Assembly (NCBI GenBank): GCA_041879295.1
Contig: CP047152.1
Coordinates: 5,523,501-5,587,500, forward strand
DNA: 64,000 bases
Direction of reading: 5' to 3'
From: Pseudomonas putida
GTDB lineage: Bacteria > Pseudomonadota > Gammaproteobacteria > Pseudomonadales > Pseudomonadaceae
A program made the position numbers and the translations under genes. Of the stretch, positions 1-8,071 are shown piece by piece; positions within the stretch are counted from its first letter, which is position 1; each line of letters opens with the position of its first letter. Below the pieces are notes generated by a model. That model was not told the DNA's origin, did no database searches, and saw only the letters and a list, made by a program, of their open reading frames with translations.

Positions 1-725
1 AAGGTGTGCTGGCCAATCTGCGCCACCGCCACGCCGTCGGCGAATAGCCCAACCTGCGGCAACACCACGCGCTCACCGGCGGCCATGGCTGCCTGCAGGC
101 AGTTGGAATCGTCCGGCTCGACGCCGATTACCTTGATTTCCGGGCGCAGGTACTTCACATAGGCGGCAATGCCGGCGATCAGGCCGCCACCGCCCACCGG
201 GACGAAGATCGCGTCTAGCTGGCCAGGGTGCTGGCGCAGGATTTCCATGGCGACGGTGCCCTGCCCGGCGATGGTGTGCGGATCGTCGTAAGGGTGAACG
301 TAGACGAAGCCCTTTTCATCGACCAGTTTCAGCGAATAGGCCAGCGCCTCAGGGAACGAGTCGCCATGCAACACAACCTTGCCACCGCGCGAGCGCACGC
401 CTTCGACCTTGATTTCCGGGGTGGTCTTGGGCATCACGATGGTGGCCTTGATGCCCATTTCGCGCGCGGCCAGGGCCAGGCCTTGGGCGTGGTTGCCGGC
501 AGAGGCGGTCACCACGCCACGGGCCAGTTCTTCCGGGCTCAGCTGGGCCAGCTTGTTATACGCGCCGCGGATCTTGAACGAGAACACTGGCTGCAGGTCT
601 TCGCGCTTGAGCAAAATCTGGTTGCCCAGGCGCTTGCTCAGCTGCCCGGCGCTCTGCAACGGGGTTTCGACGGCAACGTCATAGACGCGCGAGGTGAGGA
701 TCTTCTTGACGTACTGTTCGAGCAT
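1..725 (-). CDS. ilvA: Threonine ammonia-lyase, biosynthetic (N-terminal part, cut by window edge)
   Basis: PLP enzyme that deaminates L-threonine to 2-oxobutanoate, the first step of isoleucine synthesis. The protein starts MLEQYVKKIL and reads about 241 codons before the left edge; the remaining catalytic part and any C-terminal ACT regulatory region are outside the window. The PLP-binding lysine lies in SFKIRGAYNK near residue 51. The ATG at 725 gives the usual short N-terminus of the family. It is divergent from rpiA with about 130 bp between the starts, so the two share a promoter region. The ilvA/rpiA pairing is typical of Pseudomonas and other gammaproteobacteria. Identification is from recognised sequence, high confidence; whether it carries one or two ACT-like domains cannot be seen. 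Confidence 0.95.
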   Translation of the reverse strand, partial: MLEQYVKKILTSRVYDVAVETPLQSAGQLSKRLGNQILLKREDLQPVFSFKIRGAYNKLAQLSPEELARGVVTASAGNHAQGLALAAREMGIKATIVMPKTTPEIKVEGVRSRGGKVVLHGDSFPEALAYSLKLVDEKGFVYVHPYDDPHTIAGQGTVAMEILRQHPGQLDAIFVPVGGGGLIAGIAAYVKYLRPEIKVIGVEPDDSNCLQAAMAAGERVVLPQVGLFADGVAVAQIGQHT

Positions 726-858
726 CGGGAAAGCATCACTGGGCCGCGGGACGAGGGCTGGGAGTCTACCCTAGCGCTACGTCGGGCGACCACAGCAAAG
801 CCGTGCGAGCCGTTATACTAGGTGACTTTGAAACCGCCCTGCCCCTTCCGGAGCCCGC

Positions 859-1533
859 ATGACCCAGGACCAACTCAAACAGGCCGTCGCCCAGGCCGCT
901 GTCGACTTCATTCTGCCCAAGCTGGATGAAAAGAGCGTCGTAGGCGTCGGTACCGGTTCGACCGCCAACTTCTTCATCGATGCCCTGGCTCAGCACAAGA
1001 CCGCTTTCGACGGTGCAGTCGCCAGCTCCGAAGCCACTGCCCAGCGCCTGAAAGGCCATGGCATCCCGGTCTACGAACTGAACAGCGTCAGCGAGCTTGA
1101 GTTCTACGTGGACGGCGCCGATGAGAGCGACGCACACCTGCACCTGATCAAGGGCGGCGGCGCAGCCCTTACCCGCGAAAAGATCGTCGCAGCCGTGGCC
1201 AAGACCTTCATCTGCATCGCCGACGGCAGCAAGCTGGTGCCGGTACTGGGGGCCTTCCCCCTGCCGGTCGAAGTGATCCCCATGGCCCGCAGCCACGTGG
1301 CACGTCAGCTGGTGAAGTTGGGTGGCGACCCGGTGTACCGTGAAGGCGTGGTCACCGACAACGGCAACGTGATCCTGGATGTGTACAACCTGCAGATCAC
1401 CAACCCGGTGGAGCTGGAAGCGCAGATCAACGCCATCGTCGGCGTGGTGACCAACGGTCTGTTCGCGGCGCGACCAGCGGATCTGCTGTTGCTGGGCACC
1501 GCTGAGGGCGTGAAGAGCCTGAAGGCCGAGTAA
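859..1533 (+). CDS. rpiA: Ribose-5-phosphate isomerase A
   Basis: Interconverts ribose 5-phosphate and ribulose 5-phosphate in the non-oxidative pentose phosphate pathway, in the cytoplasm. The 224 residues match the family length (about 219-225). Family signatures are visible: [15 protein letters not shown] near residue 30, DGADE near 85 and [15 protein letters not shown] near 97, which hold the phosphate-binding loop and the catalytic Asp, Glu and Lys residues. The ATG at 859 follows CCTTCCGGAGCCCGC, a purine-rich ribosome site. A TATACT hexamer at 814-819 could be the -10 box, but I see no good -35. The gene is followed by an inverted REP pair rather than a simple terminator. Confidence 0.97.
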   Translation: MTQDQLKQAVAQAAVDFILPKLDEKSVVGVGTGSTANFFIDALAQHKTAFDGAVASSEATAQRLKGHGIPVYELNSVSELEFYVDGADESDAHLHLIKGGGAALTREKIVAAVAKTFICIADGSKLVPVLGAFPLPVEVIPMARSHVARQLVKLGGDPVYREGVVTDNGNVILDVYNLQITNPVELEAQINAIVGVVTNGLFAARPADLLLLGTAEGVKSLKAE

Positions 1534-1536
1534 CGT

Positions 1537-1623
1537 TCTTCGCGGGCAAGCCCGCTCCCACAGGTACCCCACAAGCCTGGAACCGTGGCGATCCCTGTAG
1601 GAGCGGGTTTACCCGCGAATAGG
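1537..1623. repeat. Inverted pair of REP elements
   Basis: Two P. putida type REP units face each other: 1537-1563 (TTCGCGGGCAAGCCCGCTCC) and 1592-1623 (GGAGCGGGTTTACCCGCGAA). Each has an imperfect palindromic core flanked by a conserved TTCGCGGG/CTCCCACAG arm. They fill the space between the convergent genes rpiA and the SdiA-regulated-domain gene, a normal REP location. They may end transcription or protect 3' ends. Confidence 0.9.
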
Positions 1624-1636
1624 CCCTGACAGGCGA

Positions 1637-2539
1637 TTAGTCAGCCGGCTGCTTGAACACATAGAACAGGTTCGGCTCACTGACCAGGTAAATGGTCCCC
1701 GCTTCATCCATCGCAATGCCCTCCGCCTGCGGCACCGTCGCCTGCAACCCCTGGAAGCCCTTGCGCAACGACAAGGTACTCAGCGGCTGGCCTTGTACAT
1801 CCAGCTCCAGCACCAGCCGCGACTCGTCCGACAGCGCCAGCAGATGCCCACTGCGCTCATCGAACTGCAAACTCGAAAGGTCCCTCACAAATAGCCGTGA
1901 ATCGCGCTTGCGGTCCTGCACCACATGCACGGCGTAGGGCTTTTCCGGGTTGTCATGCGGGAAGCCATGCACCTCATAGATCAGCATCGGGTCACGCTCC
2001 TTCGCCACGAACAGGCGCTTGCCCGCCGAGTCGTAGGCCAGGCCCTCGAAGCCCTTGTTGCCATTGAGACCAATGCCCAAGGTCAGTTGCTCGGCATCAC
2101 CGGCATCGAGAAACAGCGTGTCGTCGTCCAGCCGTACGCGAATCAGCCGTTGCTGACGCTCGTCGGTAATGACATAGCTGTTTGGCCCAACGTACTCCAC
2201 CGCCTCCGGGTCGCCGAAGCCAGTCAGCGGCACACGTCGCAGGATACGGCCGTCCAGCGACAGCTCGATCAGCTCCGAACGGGCATTGGTGACCGTGAAG
2301 AGGGTCTTGCGGTCGGGGTCGTAGGTCAGCGCCGAAACGTCATCATCCAGCCCTTCGACCGGTTGCGCCTCCACCACCACCCGGTAGCGGTCCAGGCCAA
2401 TGCTGTGCTCCACAGGCTGCCACCAGGTCTTCAGATTGAACCAGCCACGCTCGAACAGGCGAAACTCCTGCCCGGCCCAGCCAAGCAGGAGCAGACCAAG
2501 GGCAGCCAGAACAAGGAGCAGGCGAACAACACGTTGCAT
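1637..2539 (-). CDS. SdiA-regulated domain protein, membrane-anchored (copy 1)
   Basis: 300 residues. An uncleaved N-terminal hydrophobic segment (about residues 5-23, LLLVLAALGLLLLGWAG) should anchor it in the inner membrane with a periplasmic domain. The rest resembles the SdiA-regulated (YjiK-type) beta-propeller family, with repeated segments such as DDVSALTYDPDRKTLF, GDPEAVEYVG, NKGFEGLAYD and AEGIAMDEAGTIYLVSEPN. The exact biochemical function of this family is not established. It is a tandem paralogue of the next gene upstream in transcription (start 3550), sharing the same repeat layout and C-terminal SEPxLFY motif. The start ATG at 2539 places the hydrophobic helix right at the N-terminus. 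Confidence 0.85.
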   Translation of the reverse strand: MQRVVRLLLVLAALGLLLLGWAGQEFRLFERGWFNLKTWWQPVEHSIGLDRYRVVVEAQPVEGLDDDVSALTYDPDRKTLFTVTNARSELIELSLDGRILRRVPLTGFGDPEAVEYVGPNSYVITDERQQRLIRVRLDDDTLFLDAGDAEQLTLGIGLNGNKGFEGLAYDSAGKRLFVAKERDPMLIYEVHGFPHDNPEKPYAVHVVQDRKRDSRLFVRDLSSLQFDERSGHLLALSDESRLVLELDVQGQPLSTLSLRKGFQGLQATVPQAEGIAMDEAGTIYLVSEPNLFYVFKQPAD

Positions 2540-2629
2540 AAGGACAGACTCGACACCAGGGTGGCGAATCTAATCATGTATGGCTGAAGCAAAGCTTAAT
2601 GCCAGCGTCAGGCAAATCTGATGATGTTG

Positions 2630-3550
2630 TCAGTTCTTCTTGAAACGATAGAAAAGCGCCGGCTCGCTGACCATGTAAAGGTTGCCCTTGTCGTCCATGG
2701 CCACCCCTTCAGCCCGCGGAATGGTGTCTTCAAGCCCGTTGAAGCCGCCCAGCAGCGTCATGAAGCTGACTTGCTGGCCCTGCTCGTCCAGCTCCAGCAG
2801 CATGTTGGAGTCGGCCGAAAGCACCAGCAAGTGGCCAGTACGCGGGTCGACACCCAGCGCAGACAGGTTGCGCAAGTCGAGTTCATCGCTCGGCAACGAC
2901 TGTTTGTCACCCTGGAGCGGGCTGCGGCCATCGGTACTCCAGGTGTACAGCTTGGGCGGGCGCTCCTCGCCAATGATCAGGCGCTGGCGCAGCGGGTCCC
3001 AGGCGACGGCCTCAAAGCCCTTGTTGCTTTTGACCGACGGGCCCAGGTCGTAGCTCGGGAAGTCGTCGTGATTCAGTGCCGTGGTCTGCGCGTCCACCTT
3101 GACCACGGTCAGATCGTGCAGGCGCTCGTCAGTGATGGCCAGGTTGCCGTCTTCCAGCACCGCGACACCTTCGGGGTTGTTCCAGCCGTTGAGCGGGATC
3201 TTGCGCAGTACATCGCCCTCCAGGCTCAGCTCGACCAGGATCGGGTTCTTGCCCATGACCGCAAACAGGGTGCGGGTTTGCGGGTTGAAGGCCACATCCG
3301 AGGCTTCATCATCGTCCATGCCCGGCAGCGGTTTGGCGTCGATGTCCACCTGGTAATCCGGCAACCAAACGCTCTCGCTACGCTCGGCGGTGCTTTCGAA
3401 GCTTTCTTTTACCCACAGTGCACCGCGGTCATCCCAGTGCATGGCCACCGCCACGCCATAGCCGATCACCGCCGCCACGGCCAGGCCGAAGGGCCAGCGC
3501 AGGTAGAAGCGACGCTTGGGGGTTACCGGGGCGCTGGAGGAGGATGGCAT
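2630..3550 (-). CDS. SdiA-regulated domain protein, membrane-anchored (copy 2)
   Basis: 306 residues with a positively charged N-terminus, one hydrophobic segment (about residues 21-40, WPFGLAVAAVIGYGVAVAMH) and then a repeat domain of the SdiA-regulated (YjiK-type) family. Motifs such as DDDEASDVAFNPQTRTLFAV, NNPEGVAVLEDGNLAITDE, NKGFEAVAWDPLRQRL and AEGVAMDDKGNLYMVSEP line up with those of the downstream copy at 1637-2539, so the pair arose by duplication. About 90 bp separates them, compatible with an operon. Function unknown; a periplasmic beta-propeller is the structural expectation. Confidence 0.85.
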   Translation of the reverse strand: MPSSSSAPVTPKRRFYLRWPFGLAVAAVIGYGVAVAMHWDDRGALWVKESFESTAERSESVWLPDYQVDIDAKPLPGMDDDEASDVAFNPQTRTLFAVMGKNPILVELSLEGDVLRKIPLNGWNNPEGVAVLEDGNLAITDERLHDLTVVKVDAQTTALNHDDFPSYDLGPSVKSNKGFEAVAWDPLRQRLIIGEERPPKLYTWSTDGRSPLQGDKQSLPSDELDLRNLSALGVDPRTGHLLVLSADSNMLLELDEQGQQVSFMTLLGGFNGLEDTIPRAEGVAMDDKGNLYMVSEPALFYRFKKN

Positions 3551-3623
3551 GCAGTGATCCTGGGAAAATGGGCGTAGGTGCGCGCATTATCCAGATTGGG
3601 TGTGAAAAATCGGTAAACAGTGC

Positions 3624-3655
3624 CGGCCCATTCGCGGGCATGCCCGCTCCCAAGG
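3624..3655. repeat. REP element upstream of a tandem REP array
   Basis: GGCCCATTCGCGGGCATGCC followed by CGCTCCC: a single REP unit in the orientation opposite to the four units at 3665-3828, so it forms an inverted pair with the first of them. Confidence 0.85.
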
Positions 3656-3664
3656 TGCTGCAAT

Positions 3665-3828
3665 CCCTGTAGGAGCGGGTTTACCCGCGAAGAAGGCGAC
3701 GCGTTCCCTGTAGGAGCGGGTTTACCCGCGAAGAACGCGACGCGTTCCCTGTAGGAGCGGGTTTACCCGCGAAGAACGCGACGCGTTCCCTGTAGGAGCG
3801 GGTTTACCCGCGAAAAAGGCGACGCGGT
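3665..3828 (+). repeat. Four tandem 41-bp REP-containing direct repeats
   Basis: Four head-to-tail copies start at 3665, 3706, 3747 and 3788, an exact 41-bp period. Each is CCCTGTAGGAGCGGG, then TTTACCCGCGAA, then a short tail GAANGCGACGCGTT. Copies 2 and 3 are identical in the parts I compared; copies 1 and 4 differ at a few tail positions. The array sits directly after the stop codon of the FAH-family gene (3835 on the minus strand). There is no unique spacer between the copies, so it is not a CRISPR array. Confidence 0.93.
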
Positions 3829-3834
3829 TTCGAG

Positions 3835-4500
3835 TTAAAGCACCCGGCTTTCGAAGCGGCTCACACCCGGCAGTTCCAGCACCAGCTCGTCACCGACATT
3901 GAACGGCCCAACACCCGCCGGGGTACCGGTGAGGATTACATCCCCCGCTTGTAGTGAGAAATGCGCTGCCATGTACTGAATCATCGGCACGATCGGGTTA
4001 AGCATCATCGCGCTGTTACCCTCCTGGCGCACTTCGCCATTCACGGTCAGGCGCACCGGGATGTCTGTCACGTCCTCGAAGCTGGCGGCCGAGACGAACG
4101 GTGGCAGCACGCAAGCGCCGTCAAAGCACTTGGCCAGCTCCCAAGGCAGGCCCTTTTCCTTCAGCTTGGCCTGCACGTCGCGCAGGGTCAGGTCCAGCGC
4201 CGGCGCGTAACCGGAAATGGCGTCCAGCACCTCTTCCTCGCTCGGATGGGTCGACAGCGGCTTGCCCAGCAATACGGCGATTTCAACCTCATAGTGCACC
4301 GACCCACGCTCGGCCGGGATCTTGAAGCCACCTTCGGCCGGCACCACGCAGCTGCCTGGCTTGATGAACAGCAGCGGCTCGGTGGGGATCGGGTTGTCCA
4401 GTTCCTTGGCATGCTCGGCATAGTTACGGCCGATGCACACCACCTTGCCCAGGGGGAAGTGAATGCGCGTGCCGTCTACGTACTGGTGCTGGTAACTCAT
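3835..4500 (-). CDS. Fumarylacetoacetate hydrolase family protein (acylpyruvate hydrolase type)
   Basis: 221 residues, the size of the short single-domain FAH enzymes (YcgM/FAHD1 type), which hydrolyse acylpyruvates or decarboxylate oxaloacetate. The core signatures are present: GRNYAEHAKELDNPIPTEPL near residue 24, the metal ligands in HYEVEIAVLLG near 69 (E-x-E) and the D of LDLTLRDVQ near 102, and LTGTPAGVGP near 190. The ATG at 4500 follows AGAAGGAGTCGGCC, a strong ribosome site. It lies 26 bp downstream of the D-2-hydroxyglutarate dehydrogenase gene and is probably cotranscribed with it. The true substrate cannot be read from sequence. Confidence 0.92.
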   Translation of the reverse strand: MSYQHQYVDGTRIHFPLGKVVCIGRNYAEHAKELDNPIPTEPLLFIKPGSCVVPAEGGFKIPAERGSVHYEVEIAVLLGKPLSTHPSEEEVLDAISGYAPALDLTLRDVQAKLKEKGLPWELAKCFDGACVLPPFVSAASFEDVTDIPVRLTVNGEVRQEGNSAMMLNPIVPMIQYMAAHFSLQAGDVILTGTPAGVGPFNVGDELVLELPGVSRFESRVL

Positions 4501-4526
4501 GGCCGACTCCTTCTGGATACTGCTTT

Positions 4527-5924
4527 TTATTCAGGTGCGAAGATCTTACCCGGATTCATGATGCCGTTAGGGTCGAACACGGCCTTTATTGCCTTCATGC
4601 AGGCGATTTCTTCGGGGGAGCGGCTGTAGCCCAGGTAGTCACGCTTGGTCATGCCTACGCCATGCTCCGCAGAAATCGACCCGTTGTAACGCTCGACAAT
4701 CTCGAACACCCACTTGTTGACCTTGGCACACGAAGCGAAGAAGTCGTCCTTGCTCATATGTTCAGGCTTGAGGATGTTCAGGTGCAGGTTGCCGTCACCA
4801 ATATGGCCGTACCACACCACCTCATAGTCCGGATAATGTTCTGAGACGATGGCGTCGATATCGCGCAGGAACGCAGGCACTTTCGAGACAGTGACAGAAA
4901 TGTCGTTCTTGTACGGTGTCCAGTGCGAGATGGTTTCCGACAGGTACTCGCGCAGCTTCCACAGGTTTTTCAGCTGGGTTTCGCTCTGGCTCATCACCCC
5001 ATCCAGCACCCAACCCTGCTCGACGCAATGCTCGAAGGTAGCCAATGCTTCGTTGGCAACGTCTTCAGTGCTGGCCTCGAACTCCAGCAGCGCATAGAAC
5101 GGGCAATCAGTCGCGAACGGCGCAGGTACATCGCCGCGCGCAAGGATCTTGGCCAGCCCCTTGTCGGAGAAAAACTCGAAAGCGGTCAGGTCCAGCTTGC
5201 CCTGGAAAGCGTGCAGCACCGGCATGATCGAGTCGAAGTCCGGTGTGCCCAGCACCATGGCGGTGAGATTGCGCGGTGCGCGGTCCAGGCGCATGGTGGC
5301 CTCGACCACGAAGCCCAGCGTACCCTCGGCACCAATGAACAGCTGCCGCAGGTCGTAACCGGTGGCGTTCTTGATCAGGTCCCTGTTCAGTTCCAGCAAC
5401 TCGCCCTTGCCGGTGACCACTTTCAGCCCGGCCACCCAGTTGCGGGTCATGCCGTAGCGGATCACCTTGATTCCGCCGGCATTGGTGCCGATATTGCCGC
5501 CAATCTGGCTGGAGCCGCTGGAAGCGAAGTCCACCGGGTAATACAGGCCTTGCTCTTCGGCGAAGGTTTGCAACTGGCGGGTGATGACCCCTGGCTGGCA
5601 AACCACAGTGCGGTCGAAGGCATTGAAGCCAAGGATCTGGTTCATGTAGTCGAAGGCGACCACAACCTCGCCATTGGCTGCCACCGCACCAGCAGAAAGC
5701 CCGGTACGCCCGCCAGAGGGCACCAGCGCCACCTGGTGCGCATTGGCCCAGTGCACAATGGCTTGCACCTGTTCTACCGTTTTGGGAAAGACGATGGCGC
5801 TGGGCGCGGGCGGGTAATGCTTGGTCCAGTCCTTGCCATACGCTTCGAGGGAAACCGGGTCAGTCAGGACCTTGCCCGGGTCGACAAGGGTCATCAGTTC
5901 TTCAATAACAGCGGGGCGGGTCAT
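4527..5924 (-). CDS. FAD-linked D-2-hydroxyglutarate dehydrogenase
   Basis: 465 residues from MTRPAVIEEL at 5924; an upstream in-frame ATG at 5963 would add 13 residues but lacks family support. FAD-binding type 4 domain: PSGGRTGLSAGAV and GSSQIGGNIGTNAGGIKVIR in the N-terminal half, and a C-terminal FAD-oxidase cap with WYGHIGDGNLHLNIL (metal-binding His residues) and SAEHGVG. This is the D2HGDH/D-lactate dehydrogenase class. The divergent neighbour is serA, and SerA can reduce 2-oxoglutarate to D-2-hydroxyglutarate; published work in Pseudomonas stutzeri showed that D2HGDH pulls SerA forward by removing this product. That context favours D-2-hydroxyglutarate over D-lactate or glycolate as substrate. 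Confidence 0.9.
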   Translation of the reverse strand: MTRPAVIEELMTLVDPGKVLTDPVSLEAYGKDWTKHYPPAPSAIVFPKTVEQVQAIVHWANAHQVALVPSGGRTGLSAGAVAANGEVVVAFDYMNQILGFNAFDRTVVCQPGVITRQLQTFAEEQGLYYPVDFASSGSSQIGGNIGTNAGGIKVIRYGMTRNWVAGLKVVTGKGELLELNRDLIKNATGYDLRQLFIGAEGTLGFVVEATMRLDRAPRNLTAMVLGTPDFDSIMPVLHAFQGKLDLTAFEFFSDKGLAKILARGDVPAPFATDCPFYALLEFEASTEDVANEALATFEHCVEQGWVLDGVMSQSETQLKNLWKLREYLSETISHWTPYKNDISVTVSKVPAFLRDIDAIVSEHYPDYEVVWYGHIGDGNLHLNILKPEHMSKDDFFASCAKVNKWVFEIVERYNGSISAEHGVGMTKRDYLGYSRSPEEIACMKAIKAVFDPNGIMNPGKIFAPE

Positions 5925-6095
5925 CGCTGGAACTCTCGACTTATTCATGGTCACCCTGAGCACTCTTCAACTGTCGGGATAAGCTCAGATTGTGTCGCGT
6001 ATGCTAGCATAGCCCTCCCGCTGTTCATGCTAAGGCTGCCCTCGCGCCTGGCATCACCCCTCGCCATTTTATCTCCGGGATACAGGTTTACGCAG

Positions 6096-7325
6096 ATGAG
6101 CAAGACTTCTCTCGACAAGAGCAAGATCCGGTTCCTTCTTCTTGAAGGTGTGCACCAGAACGCGGTCGATACCCTCAAGGCCGCCGGCTACACCAACATC
6201 GAATACCTCACTGGTTCGTTGCCGGAAGCCGAGCTGAAGGAAAAGATCGCCGATGCCCACTTCATCGGCATCCGTTCGCGCACCCAGCTCACCGAAGAGA
6301 TCTTCGACTGCGCCAAGAAACTGGTCGCTGTCGGCTGCTTCTGCATCGGTACCAACCAGGTTGACCTGGAAGCTGCCCGCGAGCGCGGTATCGCCGTGTT
6401 CAACGCGCCATACTCCAACACCCGCTCGGTCGCCGAGCTGGTTCTGGCCGAAGCCATCCTGCTGCTGCGCGGCATCCCTGAGAAAAACGCCTCCTGCCAC
6501 CGTGGCGGCTGGATCAAGAGCGCTGCCAACTCGTTCGAAATCCGCGGCAAGAAACTGGGCATCGTCGGCTACGGCTCGATTGGTACCCAGCTTTCGGTAC
6601 TGGCTGAGAACATGGGCATGCAGGTGTACTTCTTCGACCCGCTGACCAAGCTGCCACTGGGCAACGCCGTGCAGGTCACCAGCCTGAACGAGCTGCTGGG
6701 CCTGGCCGACATCGTCTCGCTGCACGTGCCTGAGTTGCCATCCACCCAGTGGATGATCGGCGAGAAGGAAATCCGCTCGATGAAGAAGGGTGCGATCCTG
6801 ATCAACGCCGCCCGTGGAACCGTTGTCGAACTGGACCACCTGGCCGCGGCCATCAAGGACAAGCACCTGATCGGCGCCGCCATCGACGTGTTCCCGGTCG
6901 AGCCACGCTCCAACGACGAAGAGTTCGAGAGCCCGCTGCGCGGCCTCGACAACGTGATCCTGACGCCGCACATTGGTGGTTCCACCGCCGAAGCCCAGGC
7001 CAACATCGGCCTGGAAGTGGCAGAGAAACTGGTCAAGTACAGCGACAACGGTACTTCGGTGTCTTCGGTCAACTTCCCGGAAGTGGCCCTGCCAGCGCAT
7101 CCAGGCAAACACCGTCTGCTGCACATTCACGAAAACATCCCCGGCGTGCTCAGCGAGATCAACAAGGTCTTCGCCGAGAACGGTATCAACATCTCCGGTC
7201 AGTTCCTGCAGACCAACGAGAAAGTCGGTTACGTGGTAATCGACGTTGACGCCGAATACTCGGACCTTGCGCAAGAGAAACTGCAACAGGTCAAGGGCAC
7301 CATCCGTTCCCGCGTCCTGTTCTAA
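6096..7325 (+). CDS. serA: D-3-phosphoglycerate dehydrogenase
   Basis: First enzyme of serine synthesis; oxidises 3-phosphoglycerate with NAD+. The 409 residues match the short E. coli type SerA. Visible parts: substrate domain with FCIGTNQVDLEAA; Rossmann domain with KKLGIVGYGSIGTQ and NAARGTVVE; catalytic His in LTPHIGGSTAEAQ; and a C-terminal ACT domain (HRLLHIHENIPGVLSEINK) for serine feedback inhibition. I chose the ATG at 6096 (MSKTSLDKSK) because it gives the family N-terminus; the open frame runs far upstream but that part is antisense to the dehydrogenase gene. Ends at a strong terminator. Confidence 0.98.
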   Translation: MSKTSLDKSKIRFLLLEGVHQNAVDTLKAAGYTNIEYLTGSLPEAELKEKIADAHFIGIRSRTQLTEEIFDCAKKLVAVGCFCIGTNQVDLEAARERGIAVFNAPYSNTRSVAELVLAEAILLLRGIPEKNASCHRGGWIKSAANSFEIRGKKLGIVGYGSIGTQLSVLAENMGMQVYFFDPLTKLPLGNAVQVTSLNELLGLADIVSLHVPELPSTQWMIGEKEIRSMKKGAILINAARGTVVELDHLAAAIKDKHLIGAAIDVFPVEPRSNDEEFESPLRGLDNVILTPHIGGSTAEAQANIGLEVAEKLVKYSDNGTSVSSVNFPEVALPAHPGKHRLLHIHENIPGVLSEINKVFAENGINISGQFLQTNEKVGYVVIDVDAEYSDLAQEKLQQVKGTIRSRVLF

Positions 7326-7341
7326 GTCTCGGTGCAGCATG

Positions 7342-7373
7342 AAAAAGGGAGGCCCTGAAGGCCTCCCTTTTTT
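7342..7373. terminator. Bidirectional intrinsic terminator between serA and the DUF4399 gene
   Basis: AAAAAGGGAGGCC (7342-7354) pairs with GGCCTCCCTTTTTT (7360-7373) around a CTGAA loop. A-run before and T-run after make it work for both converging genes. Confidence 0.92.
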
Positions 7374-7848
7374 ATTTCACTTCAACCGTGATCTTCTTCG
7401 ACTCGACGCTAGGCTTGAACGGCACATGATACTGGTCACCCAGAATCAGTTGCAGGGTGTGCTTGCCCGGGGTCAGGGTAATGCTGGTTTCGGTCTGTGC
7501 CTTGCCAAAGTGCAGCACTTGCGGCCCCGCCGGCAGTGCGACGCCGGCCTCTGGCATCAGGCTGGTTGGCAGTGGCATGTCAGCCACCGGCTCTTTGTCG
7601 ACATCCACCAGCAAATGGTGGTGCCCGGTGTGCGGAGTTTGGTCACCCGCAGGCTTGAGGCCCATACCCTCGATACCGAACTTGACGGTGAAGGTCTTGT
7701 CGACCGTGGCACCATCGGCGGGGGAAACGATGAAGACCTTTGCCTCCTTGGGCGGCTCCTGGCTCTTCAGGGCGTCTGCGGCACTGGCGAACACCGACGC
7801 TCCCATCAGCAGACCGGCAACGGCAGCACGCGAAAATAGGCTGTTCAT
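7372..7848 (-). CDS. DUF4399 domain periplasmic protein
   Basis: 158 residues with a clear Sec signal (MNSLFSRAAVAGLLMGASVFASA) cleaved near residue 23. The mature part has DUF4399 features: FIVSPADGATV, a histidine cluster HTGHHHLLVDVD near residue 89, and LTPGKHTLQLILGDQYHVPF. The HTGHHH cluster suggests metal binding, but no function is established for the family. The gene ends inside the T-run of the serA terminator. The ATG at 7848 follows AGGAGAAGTGA, a good ribosome site. Confidence 0.88.
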   Translation of the reverse strand: MNSLFSRAAVAGLLMGASVFASAADALKSQEPPKEAKVFIVSPADGATVDKTFTVKFGIEGMGLKPAGDQTPHTGHHHLLVDVDKEPVADMPLPTSLMPEAGVALPAGPQVLHFGKAQTETSITLTPGKHTLQLILGDQYHVPFKPSVESKKITVEVK

Positions 7849-8071
7849 TCACTTCTCCTGTGATTCACTTATTGACCGCAGCCTGTAATCCAAAAGCGGC
7901 GGTAGTTCACCTTAGTTGAAATAATCGCCAAGGTGTTCACATTGCCTGACAGAAATATTTCCGTCAGGGTTAAACAATGCCAAGGCTTGAAGGTCATAGG
8001 CTGCGCTCGATCACGGCGAGGAAGAAAGCCGTGGCGATCGTTTTCAATCTGCTAAAAGAAAAGGGGCATAC

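Noticed and set aside
3665..3828. Possible CRISPR array (four regular direct repeats)
   Set aside because: The copies abut without variable spacers, the unit is the REP sequence found elsewhere in the window, and no cas genes are present.
4923..6095. N-terminal extension of the serA frame
   Set aside because: The frame is open only because it is antisense to the D-2-hydroxyglutarate dehydrogenase gene; SerA starts at 6096 by family alignment.
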